Shown in pieces: positions 38,332 to 47,329 of a DNA stretch of 64,000 nucleotides. The stretch lies in contig NZ_NERD01000002.1 in assembly GCF_002799155.1 (NCBI RefSeq), positions 1,426,001 to 1,490,000 of the forward strand, in the 5' to 3' direction. Under the pieces are notes generated by a model. The model did no database searches. It was given only the letters and a program-made list of their open reading frames with translations, and was not told where the DNA came from. A program made the position numbers and the translations under genes. The DNA comes from Stenotrophomonas maltophilia. Lineage in GTDB: Bacteria; Pseudomonadota; Gammaproteobacteria; Xanthomonadales; Xanthomonadaceae. The stretch's first letter is position 1. Every line of letters begins with the position of its first letter.

Positions 38332-39645
38332 ATGCCGATCTCCGCAACGCCCCGTCCATCGGGTTCTTCGGGCAACGCACCTGCCGTCACCAATGGCAAG
38401 GCGCTGGCTGTCGTCACCACGATCTTCTTCATGTGGGGCTTCCTGACCTGCCTCAATGACATCCTGATCCCGCACCTGAAGGCGGTGTTCGAACTGAACT
38501 ACGCCAAGGCGATGCTGGTGCAGTTCACCTTCTTCGGCACCTATTTCCTGATGTCGCTGCCGGCGGGTCGCCTGGTGGCGGCGCTGGGCTACAAGAAGGG
38601 CATCGTGGCCGGCCTGGTGATTGCCGGCATCGGCGCGCTGGGCTTCTGGCCGGCGGCCGAGCTGCGCGTGTATGGCGCCTTCCTCGGCGCATTGTTCGTG
38701 CTGGCCACGGGCATTACCGTGCTGCAGGTCGCTGCGAACCCCTACGTCGCACTGCTGGGCCCGGAGCAGACCAGCTCCAGCCGCCTGACCCTGGCGCAGG
38801 CGCTGAACTCGCTGGGCACGGCCATCGCGCCGATTTTCGGTGGCATGCTGATCCTGTCCAACACGGTCAAGAGTGCCGATGACATCGCGGCGCTGCCGGC
38901 CGCCGAGCAGCTGGCCTACCGTGCCGCCGAGGCGCAGGCCGTGCAGGGCCCGTACGTGGGCCTGGCGGTGGCGCTGGTGCTGCTGGCGCTGTTCGTGTTC
39001 CTGTTCCGCCTGCCGGCGCTGAGTGATGCCACCGAGCAGGCCGACCAGGGCCACCACCACAGCTACCTGGATGCGCTGCGCAAGCGCCACCTGCTGCTGG
39101 GCGTGCTGGGCATCTTCTTCTACGTTGGCGCCGAAGTGTCGATCGGCAGCTTCCTGGTCAACTACCTGTCGATGCCGAACATCGGCGGCTTCAGTGAGCA
39201 GCAGGCCACGCATTACGTGTCGGCCTACTGGACGATGGCGATGATCGGACGCTTCGCCGGTTCGGCACTGCTGGCGCGCTTCTCGCCCAGCCGTCTGCTG
39301 GCGATCTTCGCGCTGGTCAACGTGGGCCTGCTGGTCACGACCATGCTGAGCTCCGGCAACGTCGCGCTGTATTCGGTGGTGGCGATCGGCCTGTTCAACT
39401 CGATCATGTTCCCGACCATCTTCGCGCTGAGCATCGAGCGCCTCGGCCCGCTGACCAACAAGGGTTCCAGCCTGCTGATCATGGCCATCGTCGGCGGTGC
39501 CGTGGTGCCGTACCTGCAGGGCGTGCTGGCCGACCACATCGGTGTGCAGGCCAGCTTCCTCCTGCCGTTGCTGTGCTACGGCTACATCATTTTCTACGGA
39601 CTGGTCGGCGCGCGTACGCCGGCCTCCGCAACGCAGGGAGGCTGA
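38332..39645 (+). CDS. sugar MFS transporter (FucP/GluP family)
   Basis: A 437-residue inner-membrane permease with about 12 hydrophobic segments and FucP-family motifs: TIFFMWGFLTCLNDILIPHLK, FGTYFLMSLPAGRLVAALGYKKG, ANPYVALLGP and LTLAQALNSLGTAIAP. Relatives carry fucose, glucose, galactose or mannose with protons. I start at ATG 38332; the frame upstream is not conserved. It follows the LacI gene by 60 bases and is probably co-transcribed with the kinase. In this locus mannose is the likely cargo. Confidence 0.9.
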   Translation: MPISATPRPSGSSGNAPAVTNGKALAVVTTIFFMWGFLTCLNDILIPHLKAVFELNYAKAMLVQFTFFGTYFLMSLPAGRLVAALGYKKGIVAGLVIAGIGALGFWPAAELRVYGAFLGALFVLATGITVLQVAANPYVALLGPEQTSSSRLTLAQALNSLGTAIAPIFGGMLILSNTVKSADDIAALPAAEQLAYRAAEAQAVQGPYVGLAVALVLLALFVFLFRLPALSDATEQADQGHHHSYLDALRKRHLLLGVLGIFFYVGAEVSIGSFLVNYLSMPNIGGFSEQQATHYVSAYWTMAMIGRFAGSALLARFSPSRLLAIFALVNVGLLVTTMLSSGNVALYSVVAIGLFNSIMFPTIFALSIERLGPLTNKGSSLLIMAIVGGAVVPYLQGVLADHIGVQASFLLPLLCYGYIIFYGLVGARTPASATQGG

Positions 39646-39652
39646 GTCCGGA

Positions 39653-40648
39653 ATGGGTGCCATTGTCTGCTTCGGCGAAATTTTGATCGATCTACTAGCG
39701 CAGCCGCCGGCCTCGGCCGATACGCCGCGCGCGTTCCTGCAGTACGCCGGCGGTGCGCCGGCCAACGTCGCTGTCGCCGCCGCGCGGCTGGGTGCGAAGA
39801 CCCAGTTCGTCGGCATGCTGGGCCGTGACATGTTCGGTGACTTCCTGGCCGACAGCCTGGTCGAACATGGCGTCGGCACGGATTACATCGTGCGCACCGA
39901 TGCGGCGAAGACTGCGCTGGCGTTCGTTGCCCTGGACGCCAGTGGCGAGCGCAGCTTCAGTTTCTACCGCCCGCCGGCGGCTGACCTGCTGTTCCGCGAC
40001 AGTGATTTCCAGGCGGAGTGCCTCGACAGCGCGCAGTGCTTCCACGTCTGCTCCAACAGCCTGACCGAGCCGGCCATCGCCGAGGCGACCTTCGCCGGCA
40101 TGGACCGTGCCCGTGCGGCCGGTGCGGTGGTCAGCCTCGATCTGAATCTGCGCCCTGCACTGTGGCCCGCCGACGTCGATCCGACGCCGCGCCTGTGGCA
40201 GGCGCTGGAACGCGCCGACCTGGTCAAGCTGTCGCGCGAGGAACTGGACTACCTGGCCGCGCCGCTGGGCGCCGATGGCGAGGCGGCGGTGCTGCGGCGC
40301 CTGCTGGCTGCGCAGGCGCGCTGGGTGATCGTCACCGACGGCGCTGCGACGCTGCACTGGTACACCCGCGACAACCACGGCACGGTCACCAGCTTCCGCG
40401 TGGCCACGGTCGACACAACGGCCGCCGGTGATGCCTTCGTCGGTGGCGTGCTGGTCGGCCTGCTGGAGCGGGGTGGGGCGGGTGCTGGTTTCGCCGCGTT
40501 CTGCCAGGACCCGGAGGCGATCACCGCCACGCTGCGCTTCGGTGCGGCGGTCGGTGCGCTGGCTGTTACCCGCAAGGGCGCGTTCGCCGCGATGCCCTCG
40601 CTCGATGAAGTGCAGCAGCTGCTGCACGCCCAGGACATTACCGCATGA
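39653..40648 (+). CDS. PfkB-family fructokinase
   Basis: A 331-residue ribokinase-fold sugar kinase: IVCFGEILIDLLAQ, the substrate loop GGAPANVAVAAARLGA, and the ATP/anion-hole motif DTTAAGDAFVGGVL with catalytic D260. The sequence type is fructokinase; with the neighbouring mannose-isomerase-like protein it would convert fructose made from mannose into fructose-6-phosphate. ATG 39653 is seven bases after the transporter stop. It overlaps the next gene by four bases. Confidence 0.88.
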   Translation: MGAIVCFGEILIDLLAQPPASADTPRAFLQYAGGAPANVAVAAARLGAKTQFVGMLGRDMFGDFLADSLVEHGVGTDYIVRTDAAKTALAFVALDASGERSFSFYRPPAADLLFRDSDFQAECLDSAQCFHVCSNSLTEPAIAEATFAGMDRARAAGAVVSLDLNLRPALWPADVDPTPRLWQALERADLVKLSREELDYLAAPLGADGEAAVLRRLLAAQARWVIVTDGAATLHWYTRDNHGTVTSFRVATVDTTAAGDAFVGGVLVGLLERGGAGAGFAAFCQDPEAITATLRFGAAVGALAVTRKGAFAAMPSLDEVQQLLHAQDITA

Positions 40649-41871
40649 GCACCTCGCCCGATTTCCGTTCGCCCGCGTTCCTGCGCGCGCATATCGCCGA
40701 CACGATGGCGTTCTACCACCCGCGCTGCATCGATCCGAACGGCGGCTTTTTCCATTATTTCCGTGACGACGGCAGCATCTACGATGCCAACCACCGCCAC
40801 CTGGTGAGCAGCACCCGTTTCGTCTTCAACTATGCGATGGCCTACCGCGAGTTCGGCAATGCCGAATACCGCGAGGCCGTCGAGCACGGCGTGCGCTACC
40901 TGCGCGAGGTGCACCGCAACCCGGTCACCGGTGGCTACGCCTGGACCCTGCGCGACGGCAAGGTCGAGGACGACATGAACCACTGCTACGGCGTGGCCTT
41001 CGTGCTGCTGGCCTACAGCTGCGCGCTGAAGGCCGGCGTCGAGCAGGCCCGCGAGTGGATGGACGAGACCTGGCAGCTGCTGGAAGCGCGCTTCTGGGAG
41101 CCGCAGCACGGCCTGTACAAGGATGAAGCCGATGGCCAGTGGAACTTCACCGGCTACCGTGGTCAGAACGCCAACATGCACATGTGCGAGGCAATGCTGG
41201 CGGCCTTCGAGGCCAGTGGCGAGCAACGCTATGTCGATCGCGCGCTGCAGCTGGCCGACAACATGACCCGGCGCCAGGCCGCCAAGGCCGGTGGCCTGGT
41301 CTGGGAACATTACGATGTGAACTGGGAAATCGACTGGGACTACAACCTGGACGATCCCAAGCACCTGTTCCGCCCGTGGGGCTTCCAGCCCGGCCATCAG
41401 ACCGAGTGGGCCAAACTGTTGCTGATCCTGGATCGCCACGTGCAGGCCGACTGGCTGGTGCCGACCGCGCAGCACCTGTTCGATGTGGCCGTGGCGCGCA
41501 GCTGGGACGACGCCCGGGGCGGCCTGTACTACGGCTTCGCACCGGAATCGCGTCGGCAGCCCGGCATGGACGGCGCCCCGATCGGCGGCGACAGCTTCGT
41601 CTGCGACGACGACAAGTACTTCTGGGTGCAGGCCGAAACGCTGGCGACCGCCGCACTGATGGCCCAGCGCACCGGGGACGACCGCTACTGGCAGTGGTAC
41701 GAGCGCATCTGGGCGTATTCGTGGGAGCACTTCGTCGACCACCAGTACGGCGCCTGGTTCCGCATCCTCGATGCCGACAACCGCAAGTACAGCGACGAGA
41801 AGAGCCCGGCCGGCAAGGTGGATTACCACACCATGGGCGCGTGCTACGAAGTGTTGAACGTGGTGCGTTGA
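40645..41871 (+). CDS. AGE-family sugar isomerase, probable D-mannose isomerase
   Basis: A 408-residue (alpha/alpha)6 barrel of the N-acylglucosamine 2-epimerase family. Characteristic segments are HLVSSTRFVFNYAMAYREFG, GQNANMHMCEAMLAAFEA, WDYNLDDPKHLFRPWGFQPGHQTEWAKLLL and DDDKYFWVQAETLATAALM; the conserved His residues in NMHMCE, PGHQTEW and DYHTMGACYE fit the catalytic site. Family members isomerise mannose/fructose or epimerise GlcNAc/ManNAc or cellobiose; the fructokinase upstream (ATGA overlap) favours mannose isomerase. Confidence 0.85.
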   Translation: MSTSPDFRSPAFLRAHIADTMAFYHPRCIDPNGGFFHYFRDDGSIYDANHRHLVSSTRFVFNYAMAYREFGNAEYREAVEHGVRYLREVHRNPVTGGYAWTLRDGKVEDDMNHCYGVAFVLLAYSCALKAGVEQAREWMDETWQLLEARFWEPQHGLYKDEADGQWNFTGYRGQNANMHMCEAMLAAFEASGEQRYVDRALQLADNMTRRQAAKAGGLVWEHYDVNWEIDWDYNLDDPKHLFRPWGFQPGHQTEWAKLLLILDRHVQADWLVPTAQHLFDVAVARSWDDARGGLYYGFAPESRRQPGMDGAPIGGDSFVCDDDKYFWVQAETLATAALMAQRTGDDRYWQWYERIWAYSWEHFVDHQYGAWFRILDADNRKYSDEKSPAGKVDYHTMGACYEVLNVVR

Positions 41872-41907
41872 GGCGGGTGTCGCCACACGCATGATGAATC
41901 GGAATCG

Positions 41908-41930
41908 GTAGCGCCGGGCCGCGCCCGGCG
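41908..41930. repeat. SMAG-type GTAG palindrome
   Basis: GTAG followed by CGCCGGGC, CGC, GCCCGGCG: a perfect 8-bp stem. It lies between the isomerase and the GH2 gene. Confidence 0.8.
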
Positions 41931-41948
41931 GAAAAACAGGAGTATCAC

Positions 41949-44567
41949 GTGCATCGCCTTTCCCTCGTTGTCCGTCTGCTCCTGCTGCTGGTCGCAGCCT
42001 CCGCCATCCCGGCAACTGCGGCTCCACTGCAGGCACAGTGGCAGTTCCGCATGCTGCCGGGTGATGCGCAGGGCGCTGCGCATCCGGGTCTTCAGCAATG
42101 GCGTGCGGCGAAGGTGCCGGGCAGCGTACACACCGACTTGTTGGCCCATGGGCTGATCCGCGACCCGTACGTCGGTGCGCCCGAGGCCGAGCTGCAGTGG
42201 ATCGGCCTGACCGCCTGGGAGTACCGCGCCCGCTTCGACGTGGATGCGGCGACGCTGGCCAAGCCCAATGCCGAGCTGCGCTTCGATGGGCTGGACACCT
42301 ATGCCGAAGTCAGCCTCAACGGCAAGCCGCTGCTGCGCGCGGACAACGCGCACCGTACCTGGCGTGCGCGCGTGGAAGGGCGTCTGCGGGCGCATGGCAA
42401 TGAACTGCAGATCGTGTTCCGCTCGCCGATCCGAACGCTGCTGCCAGGCGTGCAGGCAATGCCGCACAAGATCGCTGGCAATTACCCGTCGCCGTATGGC
42501 GATGAGCCGAAGGACGCGATGGTGGGCAACTTCGCGCGCAAGCCGGCCTACCACTTCGGCTGGGACTGGGGCCCGCGCTATGTCACCGCCGGGGTCTGGC
42601 GCGGGGTCGACCTGCAGGCCTGGGACGCGCACCGCCTGACCGATCTTGCCGTGCGAACCGATGCATTGAGTGCGGAGCAGGCGAAACTGGCGGTGCTGCT
42701 GCAGGTGGAGCAGGGAGCTGCTGCGGGTTCGGCCTTGGTGAATGTGGATGTGCGTGATCCGGATGGCCGCAACGTGGCCCAGGTGCAACGCACGGTGTTG
42801 CTGAAGCCCGGCCAGAACGCGGTTGAGCTGCCGGTTGAGCTGGCCACGCCGCGGCGCTGGTGGCCGGTGGGCCATGGTGCGCAGGATCGCTATACCGTGC
42901 GGGCTCGACTGGATGATGGCGCCGACGCAGCGCTGGCGCGCGAGCAGCGCATTGGCCTGCGCACGGTCGAACTGCGCCGCGAGGAAGACCGCAAGGGCGG
43001 GCAGGGCTTTGCCTTCGTCATCAACGGCGTGGAGATCTTCGCCAAGGGCGCCAACGTCATTCCGTTCGATGCCTTCCCCGCACGCGTCGATGCCGCACGC
43101 CTGCGTCAGGTGCTGACCGCCGCGCGCGACGCCAACATGAACATGCTGCGCAACTGGGGCGGCGGCTACTACGAGGACGATGCGTTCTTTGACATCGCCG
43201 ATGAGCTGGGCCTGCTGGTCTGGCAGGACTTCATGTTCGGCGGCGGCATGCAGCCAGGCTACGATCCGGCCTTCCGGGCCAGCGTGGTGGCCGAAGCACG
43301 CGACAACGTGCGCCGGCTGCGCCATCACCCCAGCATCGTGCTGTGGTGTGGCAACAACGAGGAAGAAACCGCCTGGAAGGACTGGGGCCACGGCCGCGAC
43401 CTGAAGGCGGCCGACCCTGCATTCGCGGCGAAGGTCTGGCAGGGCTATGTCGACCTGTTCGGCAACGACCTGCGCCAGGTGGTGGGTGAGGAGGGGCTGG
43501 GCGTGCCGTACTGGTCCAGCTCTCCCAGCAACGACCTGGATGAAAAGGCCAACGATTCAACGCGTGGCGACAAGCACTACTGGCAGGTCTGGGGCAATCC
43601 GGCGCTGCCGGTGCAGGCCTACCTGCGCGAAACCCCGCGTTTCATGTCCGAGTACGGCCTGCAGGCGTGGCCGTCTGTGGCGACGGTGGACCAGATCGCC
43701 ACCCGTGCCGAACAGCGCATCGACAGCCCGGTGATCCGCGCGCACCAGAAATTCATGGCCGGCGAGGGCAACAGCCGCCTGCTGCACTACATCGAACTGG
43801 GCTACGGCACGCCGAAGGACTTCGAGGACTTCATCTACCTGAGCCAGGTGATGCAGGCCGATGGCATCGCACTGGCGGCGTTGCATCATCGCGCCTCTCG
43901 GCCGTACACGATGGGTTCGCTGTACTGGCAGCTCAACGATGTCTGGCCGGGCGCCTCTTGGTCCAGCGTGGACTACTTCGGCCGCTGGAAGGCGCTGCAC
44001 TTCGCCGCGCGGCGCTTCTTTGCGCCAGTGACGGTGGCCGCGCTGCGCGACGAGGGCCGTACGCGGGTGCGCCTGCTCAACGACGGTGCCGCACTGGATG
44101 CACGCTGGCGGCTGCGGGTGATGGACGTGGAAGGGAAGGTGCTGCGCCGTCGCGAGGAAGCGGTGACGCTGGCGGCGGCGGGTGTCACCTCGATCGGTGA
44201 TTTCCGCGATGCCGAATTGTTGGCCGGTGCCGATCCCAAGCGTACGGTGGCCGTGTTCGAACTTCTGCAGGATGGCAGGGTGAGTGCACGCCAGGTGGTC
44301 GGGTTCGTCGAGGCGAAAGACCAGCAGCTGCCGAGGCAGGCGTTGAGGAGCACGCTGTCCATCGAAGGCGACCACTACCGTCTGCGCCTGGAAAGCGCGG
44401 CGTATGTGCGCGCGACGTGGATCGATTTCGGCGCGCTGGATGTGCAGGTCGGAGACAACCTGCTGGACCTGCTGCCGGGCGAAACCCGCGATATCGAAGT
44501 GCGCGGCCCGGTGGATCTGGTTACCCTGCGCGAAGCGCTGAAGGTAAAGACCCTCAACGACCGTTGA
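41949..44567 (+). CDS. GH2 family beta-mannosidase
   Basis: An 872-residue secreted exo-beta-mannosidase that would remove the core beta-mannose of N-glycans or cut mannooligosaccharides. It has a signal peptide (about 1-25, ending ATA), an N-terminal sugar-binding sandwich, an Ig-like domain and a TIM-barrel catalytic domain. Acid/base E471 is in LWCGNNEEE and the nucleophile E568 in MSEYGLQAWPS; NMNMLRNWGGGYYEDDAFFD is typical of beta-mannosidases. GTG start with ACAGGAG eight bases upstream. It ends just before a long terminator-like palindrome. Confidence 0.92.
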   Translation: MHRLSLVVRLLLLLVAASAIPATAAPLQAQWQFRMLPGDAQGAAHPGLQQWRAAKVPGSVHTDLLAHGLIRDPYVGAPEAELQWIGLTAWEYRARFDVDAATLAKPNAELRFDGLDTYAEVSLNGKPLLRADNAHRTWRARVEGRLRAHGNELQIVFRSPIRTLLPGVQAMPHKIAGNYPSPYGDEPKDAMVGNFARKPAYHFGWDWGPRYVTAGVWRGVDLQAWDAHRLTDLAVRTDALSAEQAKLAVLLQVEQGAAAGSALVNVDVRDPDGRNVAQVQRTVLLKPGQNAVELPVELATPRRWWPVGHGAQDRYTVRARLDDGADAALAREQRIGLRTVELRREEDRKGGQGFAFVINGVEIFAKGANVIPFDAFPARVDAARLRQVLTAARDANMNMLRNWGGGYYEDDAFFDIADELGLLVWQDFMFGGGMQPGYDPAFRASVVAEARDNVRRLRHHPSIVLWCGNNEEETAWKDWGHGRDLKAADPAFAAKVWQGYVDLFGNDLRQVVGEEGLGVPYWSSSPSNDLDEKANDSTRGDKHYWQVWGNPALPVQAYLRETPRFMSEYGLQAWPSVATVDQIATRAEQRIDSPVIRAHQKFMAGEGNSRLLHYIELGYGTPKDFEDFIYLSQVMQADGIALAALHHRASRPYTMGSLYWQLNDVWPGASWSSVDYFGRWKALHFAARRFFAPVTVAALRDEGRTRVRLLNDGAALDARWRLRVMDVEGKVLRRREEAVTLAAAGVTSIGDFRDAELLAGADPKRTVAVFELLQDGRVSARQVVGFVEAKDQQLPRQALRSTLSIEGDHYRLRLESAAYVRATWIDFGALDVQVGDNLLDLLPGETRDIEVRGPVDLVTLREALKVKTLNDR

Positions 44568-44569
44568 GC

Positions 44570-44648
44570 AAAAAAGGGGACGGAGGGGATTAAGTCGTTT
44601 GCGGCCCATGTGTGCCACAAACGACTTAATCCCCTCCGTCCCCTTTTT
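44570..44648. repeat. long palindromic repeat, copy 1, probable two-way terminator
   Basis: 44571-44601 (A-run, then GGGGACGGAGGGGATTAAG) is the exact reverse complement of 44618-44648: a perfect 31-bp stem with a 16-base loop. The stem ends in A5/T5, so each strand has a U-run. It fills the gap between convergent GH2 and mtnC genes. A second copy is at 51067-51140. Confidence 0.85.
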
Positions 44649-44653
44649 CTTGC

Positions 44654-45349
44654 TTACAGCTGGATCTGCTGGAAATTCTCGACCCGCTCGTGGCCGTTGG
44701 CGGCATGGCCGGCACGCGGCATCGGGTAGTCGTCCAAGCGATCGATCAGCCGGGTCTGCAGCCCGGCTTCGCGGGCCGCATCCAGCTCCTCGACCACATC
44801 GGACAGGAACAGGATCTCGCCGGCCGGTACGCCGATCGCCTGCACGATGCGACGGTAGCTGTCCGCCTCACGCTTGCCACCGATCTCGGTATCGAACCAG
44901 CCCGACACCAGCGGGCTCAGGTCTCCGGCGTCGCTGAAGCCGAAGAACAGCTTCTGTGCCGGTACCGAGCCGGAGGAGTACACGTACAGCGGCAGGCCGG
45001 AAGCGTGCCAGCCCTTCAGCACCGGCGCCACTTCCGGATAGAAGTGCGCGGTGTAGTCGCCGCGGCGGTAACCTTCGTCCCAGATCAGCCCCTGCAGCGC
45101 CTTCAGTGCGGTGTGCTTGCGGTCCTGGTCGATCCAGCCCTGCAGCGTCTCGGCCACCAGGCTGTCCTGGCAGGCGCCACCGATCTCGGTGGCCACCGCA
45201 TCCAGCCAGCGGCGGACCTCCGGCTGCTGGCCTTGCTCGGCGACGAACGCGGGCAACGCCTTGCGCGCATAAGGGAACAGCACGTTCTTGACGAACGAGA
45301 TGCTGCTGGTGGTGCCTTCGATGTCGGTCAGGATGACGCGGGGCTGCAT
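44654..45349 (-). CDS. mtnC: 2,3-diketo-5-methylthiopentyl-1-phosphate enolase-phosphatase (E1)
   Basis: A 231-residue HAD enzyme of methionine salvage. The nucleophile motif is [15 protein letters not shown] (D9, E11), the second motif [16 protein letters not shown], and the third [15 protein letters not shown]. It makes acireductone for MtnD, whose gene lies three bases upstream on the same strand. Confidence 0.94.
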   Translation of the reverse strand: MQPRVILTDIEGTTSSISFVKNVLFPYARKALPAFVAEQGQQPEVRRWLDAVATEIGGACQDSLVAETLQGWIDQDRKHTALKALQGLIWDEGYRRGDYTAHFYPEVAPVLKGWHASGLPLYVYSSGSVPAQKLFFGFSDAGDLSPLVSGWFDTEIGGKREADSYRRIVQAIGVPAGEILFLSDVVEELDAAREAGLQTRLIDRLDDYPMPRAGHAANGHERVENFQQIQL

Positions 45350-45352
45350 GGA

Positions 45353-45910
45353 TCAGGACGCCTGGGTAGGTACGTAACGGGGGAACTTCTGCGCAATGTC
45401 GGTGCCGGTGAAGTGACCGACCCAGCCATCCGGCTCGGTGAAGAAGCGGATTGCCACGAAGCTCGGCTCGTCGCCCATGTCGAACCAGTGAGTGGTGCCA
45501 TCGGGCACGGCGATCAGGTCGTCCTTCACGCACTCGATCTCATAGACCTTGTCACCCACATGCAGGGTGAACAGGCCGGAGCCTGCGACGAAGAAGCGCA
45601 CCTCGTCTTCCTTGTGGAAGTGCTCGTCGAGGAACTTCTTGCGCAGCTCGGCGCGGTTCGGGTTGTCCGGGGCGATCGAGGCCACGTCCACGCTCTTGAA
45701 GCCGCGCTCGGCAACCAGGCGGTCGATATCGGCGCGGTAGGCGGCGAACACTTCATCCTGGCTGGCGCCCGGTGCGACCGGTGCGGTGGCCTGCCAGCGC
45801 TCGAAGGTGACGCCGATCTTCTGCAGCTCGGCGGCAATGATCGCGCCGTCCTGGGTGTCCAGCAGCGGCGATTCGGGGCGGGTGTCGTCGTAGATGCGCA
45901 GTCGGCTCAT
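45353..45910 (-). CDS. mtnD: acireductone dioxygenase
   Basis: A 185-residue cupin enzyme. Metal ligands are H97, H99 and E103 in [13 protein letters not shown] and H141 in THWFDMG; iron gives the salvage product ketomethylthiobutyrate, nickel an off-pathway product. I take ATG 45910; the upstream extension of the open frame is unrelated. It lies between mtnB and mtnC. Confidence 0.94.
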   Translation of the reverse strand: MSRLRIYDDTRPESPLLDTQDGAIIAAELQKIGVTFERWQATAPVAPGASQDEVFAAYRADIDRLVAERGFKSVDVASIAPDNPNRAELRKKFLDEHFHKEDEVRFFVAGSGLFTLHVGDKVYEIECVKDDLIAVPDGTTHWFDMGDEPSFVAIRFFTEPDGWVGHFTGTDIAQKFPRYVPTQAS

Positions 45911-45996
45911 GGCGGCAGCTTGAACGTCTCGGGGGAAGACAGGGTAGCAGGGTGGAGGCAGGGCGCAGATTCCGGATCGGCATCTGCGTTGCGGGT

Positions 45997-46647
45997 TCAG
46001 CCGCGGAGCTTGCGCAGTTCCAGTTCGCAATGCAGCAGGAACTCGAACGCTTCCAGGTGGCGGCGCGCCTCGGCCATGTCGCGGCCCCAGGCGTACAGGC
46101 CATGGCCGTCGATCAGGTAGCCCCACAGGTTCTGCCGGTCGAGCAGGTCATCGACCTGCTTGGAAAGCACGTTCATGTCCTGGGTGTTGGCGAACACCGG
46201 CACGTCGATGGCCATCTCGTGGGTGCTGTTGCCGGCGAAGGCCTTCAGCAGTTCATAGCCTTCCAGGCGGATGTGGCCCTGCGGCGCGTACAGGCGCGAG
46301 GCGACGGTCTGCACCGGCGAATGGGTATGCAGCACGCAGCCGATCTCCGGGAAGCGGCGATACAGCTGGGTGTGCAGCAGTGTCTCGGCGGACGGGCGCA
46401 GCGGGCGGCCGACGGCCAAGCCGTCGAAGTCCACGACCATGATGTCGTCCTCGATCAGGTGGCCCTTGTCCTTGCCGGAGACGGTGATCGCGGCGTGGCG
46501 GTCGTCCAGGCGGTGGGAGAAGTTGCTGCTGGTGGCCGGGGTCCAGCCGGCGTGGGCCAGTTCGCGGACGTTGTCGATCAGCAGCTGGGCCAGTTCGCTC
46601 AGGCGCGCGGTGTCGTAGGGGAAGGTGGGGGTGTCCATGGTCGCCAT
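45997..46647 (-). CDS. mtnB: methylthioribulose-1-phosphate dehydratase
   Basis: A 216-residue class II aldolase-like zinc enzyme that dehydrates methylthioribulose-1-phosphate. Motifs: [14 protein letters not shown] (phosphate binding), [13 protein letters not shown] (zinc His) and [17 protein letters not shown] (zinc His). Start ATG 46647 or the in-frame ATG 46638; neither has a strong ribosome site. It leads the mtnB-mtnD-mtnC set; the isomerase MtnA is not in this window. Confidence 0.92.
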   Translation of the reverse strand: MATMDTPTFPYDTARLSELAQLLIDNVRELAHAGWTPATSSNFSHRLDDRHAAITVSGKDKGHLIEDDIMVVDFDGLAVGRPLRPSAETLLHTQLYRRFPEIGCVLHTHSPVQTVASRLYAPQGHIRLEGYELLKAFAGNSTHEMAIDVPVFANTQDMNVLSKQVDDLLDRQNLWGYLIDGHGLYAWGRDMAEARRHLEAFEFLLHCELELRKLRG

Positions 46648-46889
46648 TTTACGTGATCCGGCCCATGGCTGGGCCTGCGGCGTGGTGCCGGGCTGCTGCG
46701 CTGGAAACGCGATGCGGTGTGTCGGCAGCCGGTGGACTGCGTTTGGATCGTGGCAGGCACAGCGCAGGCTGAATGGGGGAGTCCGTGCTCGCGCTGGAAC
46801 CGGTTCCTGTCGTGGACAGCCCTTGTGCGGCGACACACCATCGGGTTGCCGCAGGAGTTCCGGCGAGCACCAAGGAAAGGAGTACTTCG

Positions 46890-47264
46890 ATGATCACGCG
46901 CGCGATGGGGATGATGGGGGTGATCGGTGCCATGCTGGCCAGCAGCGGCTGTGCGATGGAATGGGTGAAGATGGATGCCAGTGCGCGGCCGTTCGGTCCC
47001 GCCCACTCCAGTTGCATGGCGCGGGCCGGCGATCACTGGCCGGTGAGGAATGAGGTGGCAACGCGCACTGTCTACGAGGACCGCAAGGTGCCCTGCAGGC
47101 TCGATGAAGTCTGCACGATCGACGGCAAGTACAACCTCGTGCCGATGCCGAAAGAGGAGAGTTACATCGTGGACGTCAATGCGTCCGACCGCAGCAGCGA
47201 GTTCAGGGCCTGCATGGCCGGTGCCGGCTGGCAACAGGAACTCATCTGGTTCAATCGCCGCTAG
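46890..47264 (+). CDS. small putative lipoprotein
   Basis: A 124-residue product with an N-terminal hydrophobic segment ending in LASSGC (C21), a lipobox-like site with a weak -3 residue. The mature part contains four more Cys (C44, C70, C76 and C110 by my count) and a central [28 protein letters not shown] before ATG 46890 is a strong ribosome site; an in-frame extension upstream is not convincing. No family recognised. It is divergent from mtnB with 242 bases between in which I see no other feature. Confidence 0.6.
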   Translation: MITRAMGMMGVIGAMLASSGCAMEWVKMDASARPFGPAHSSCMARAGDHWPVRNEVATRTVYEDRKVPCRLDEVCTIDGKYNLVPMPKEESYIVDVNASDRSSEFRACMAGAGWQQELIWFNRR

Positions 47265-47292
47265 GCGAGGCGCGCAGCCTGCGCCAGCGGGC

Positions 47293-47320
47293 GGCAGGGC
47301 AGGGCCACCAGGGCCCTGCC
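47293..47320. terminator. hairpin between the lipoprotein and the convergent permease
   Basis: GGCAGGGC (47293-47300) pairs with GCCCTGCC (47313-47320); an alternative pairing inside is possible. On the plus strand TTGTTTTAC follows after four bases. Confidence 0.6.
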
Positions 47321-47329
47321 ACGCTTGTT

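Noticed and set aside
39682..39695. Sixth LacI-operator-like sequence TTTGATCGATCTAC
   Set aside because: It is inside the fructokinase codons for the conserved ILIDLL and fits the consensus poorly at the ends; coding constraint explains it.
37303..39879. 858-codon open frame on the minus strand
   Set aside because: Antisense to the LacI and FucP-type genes; low-complexity Gln/His/Arg composition. A shadow of codon bias.
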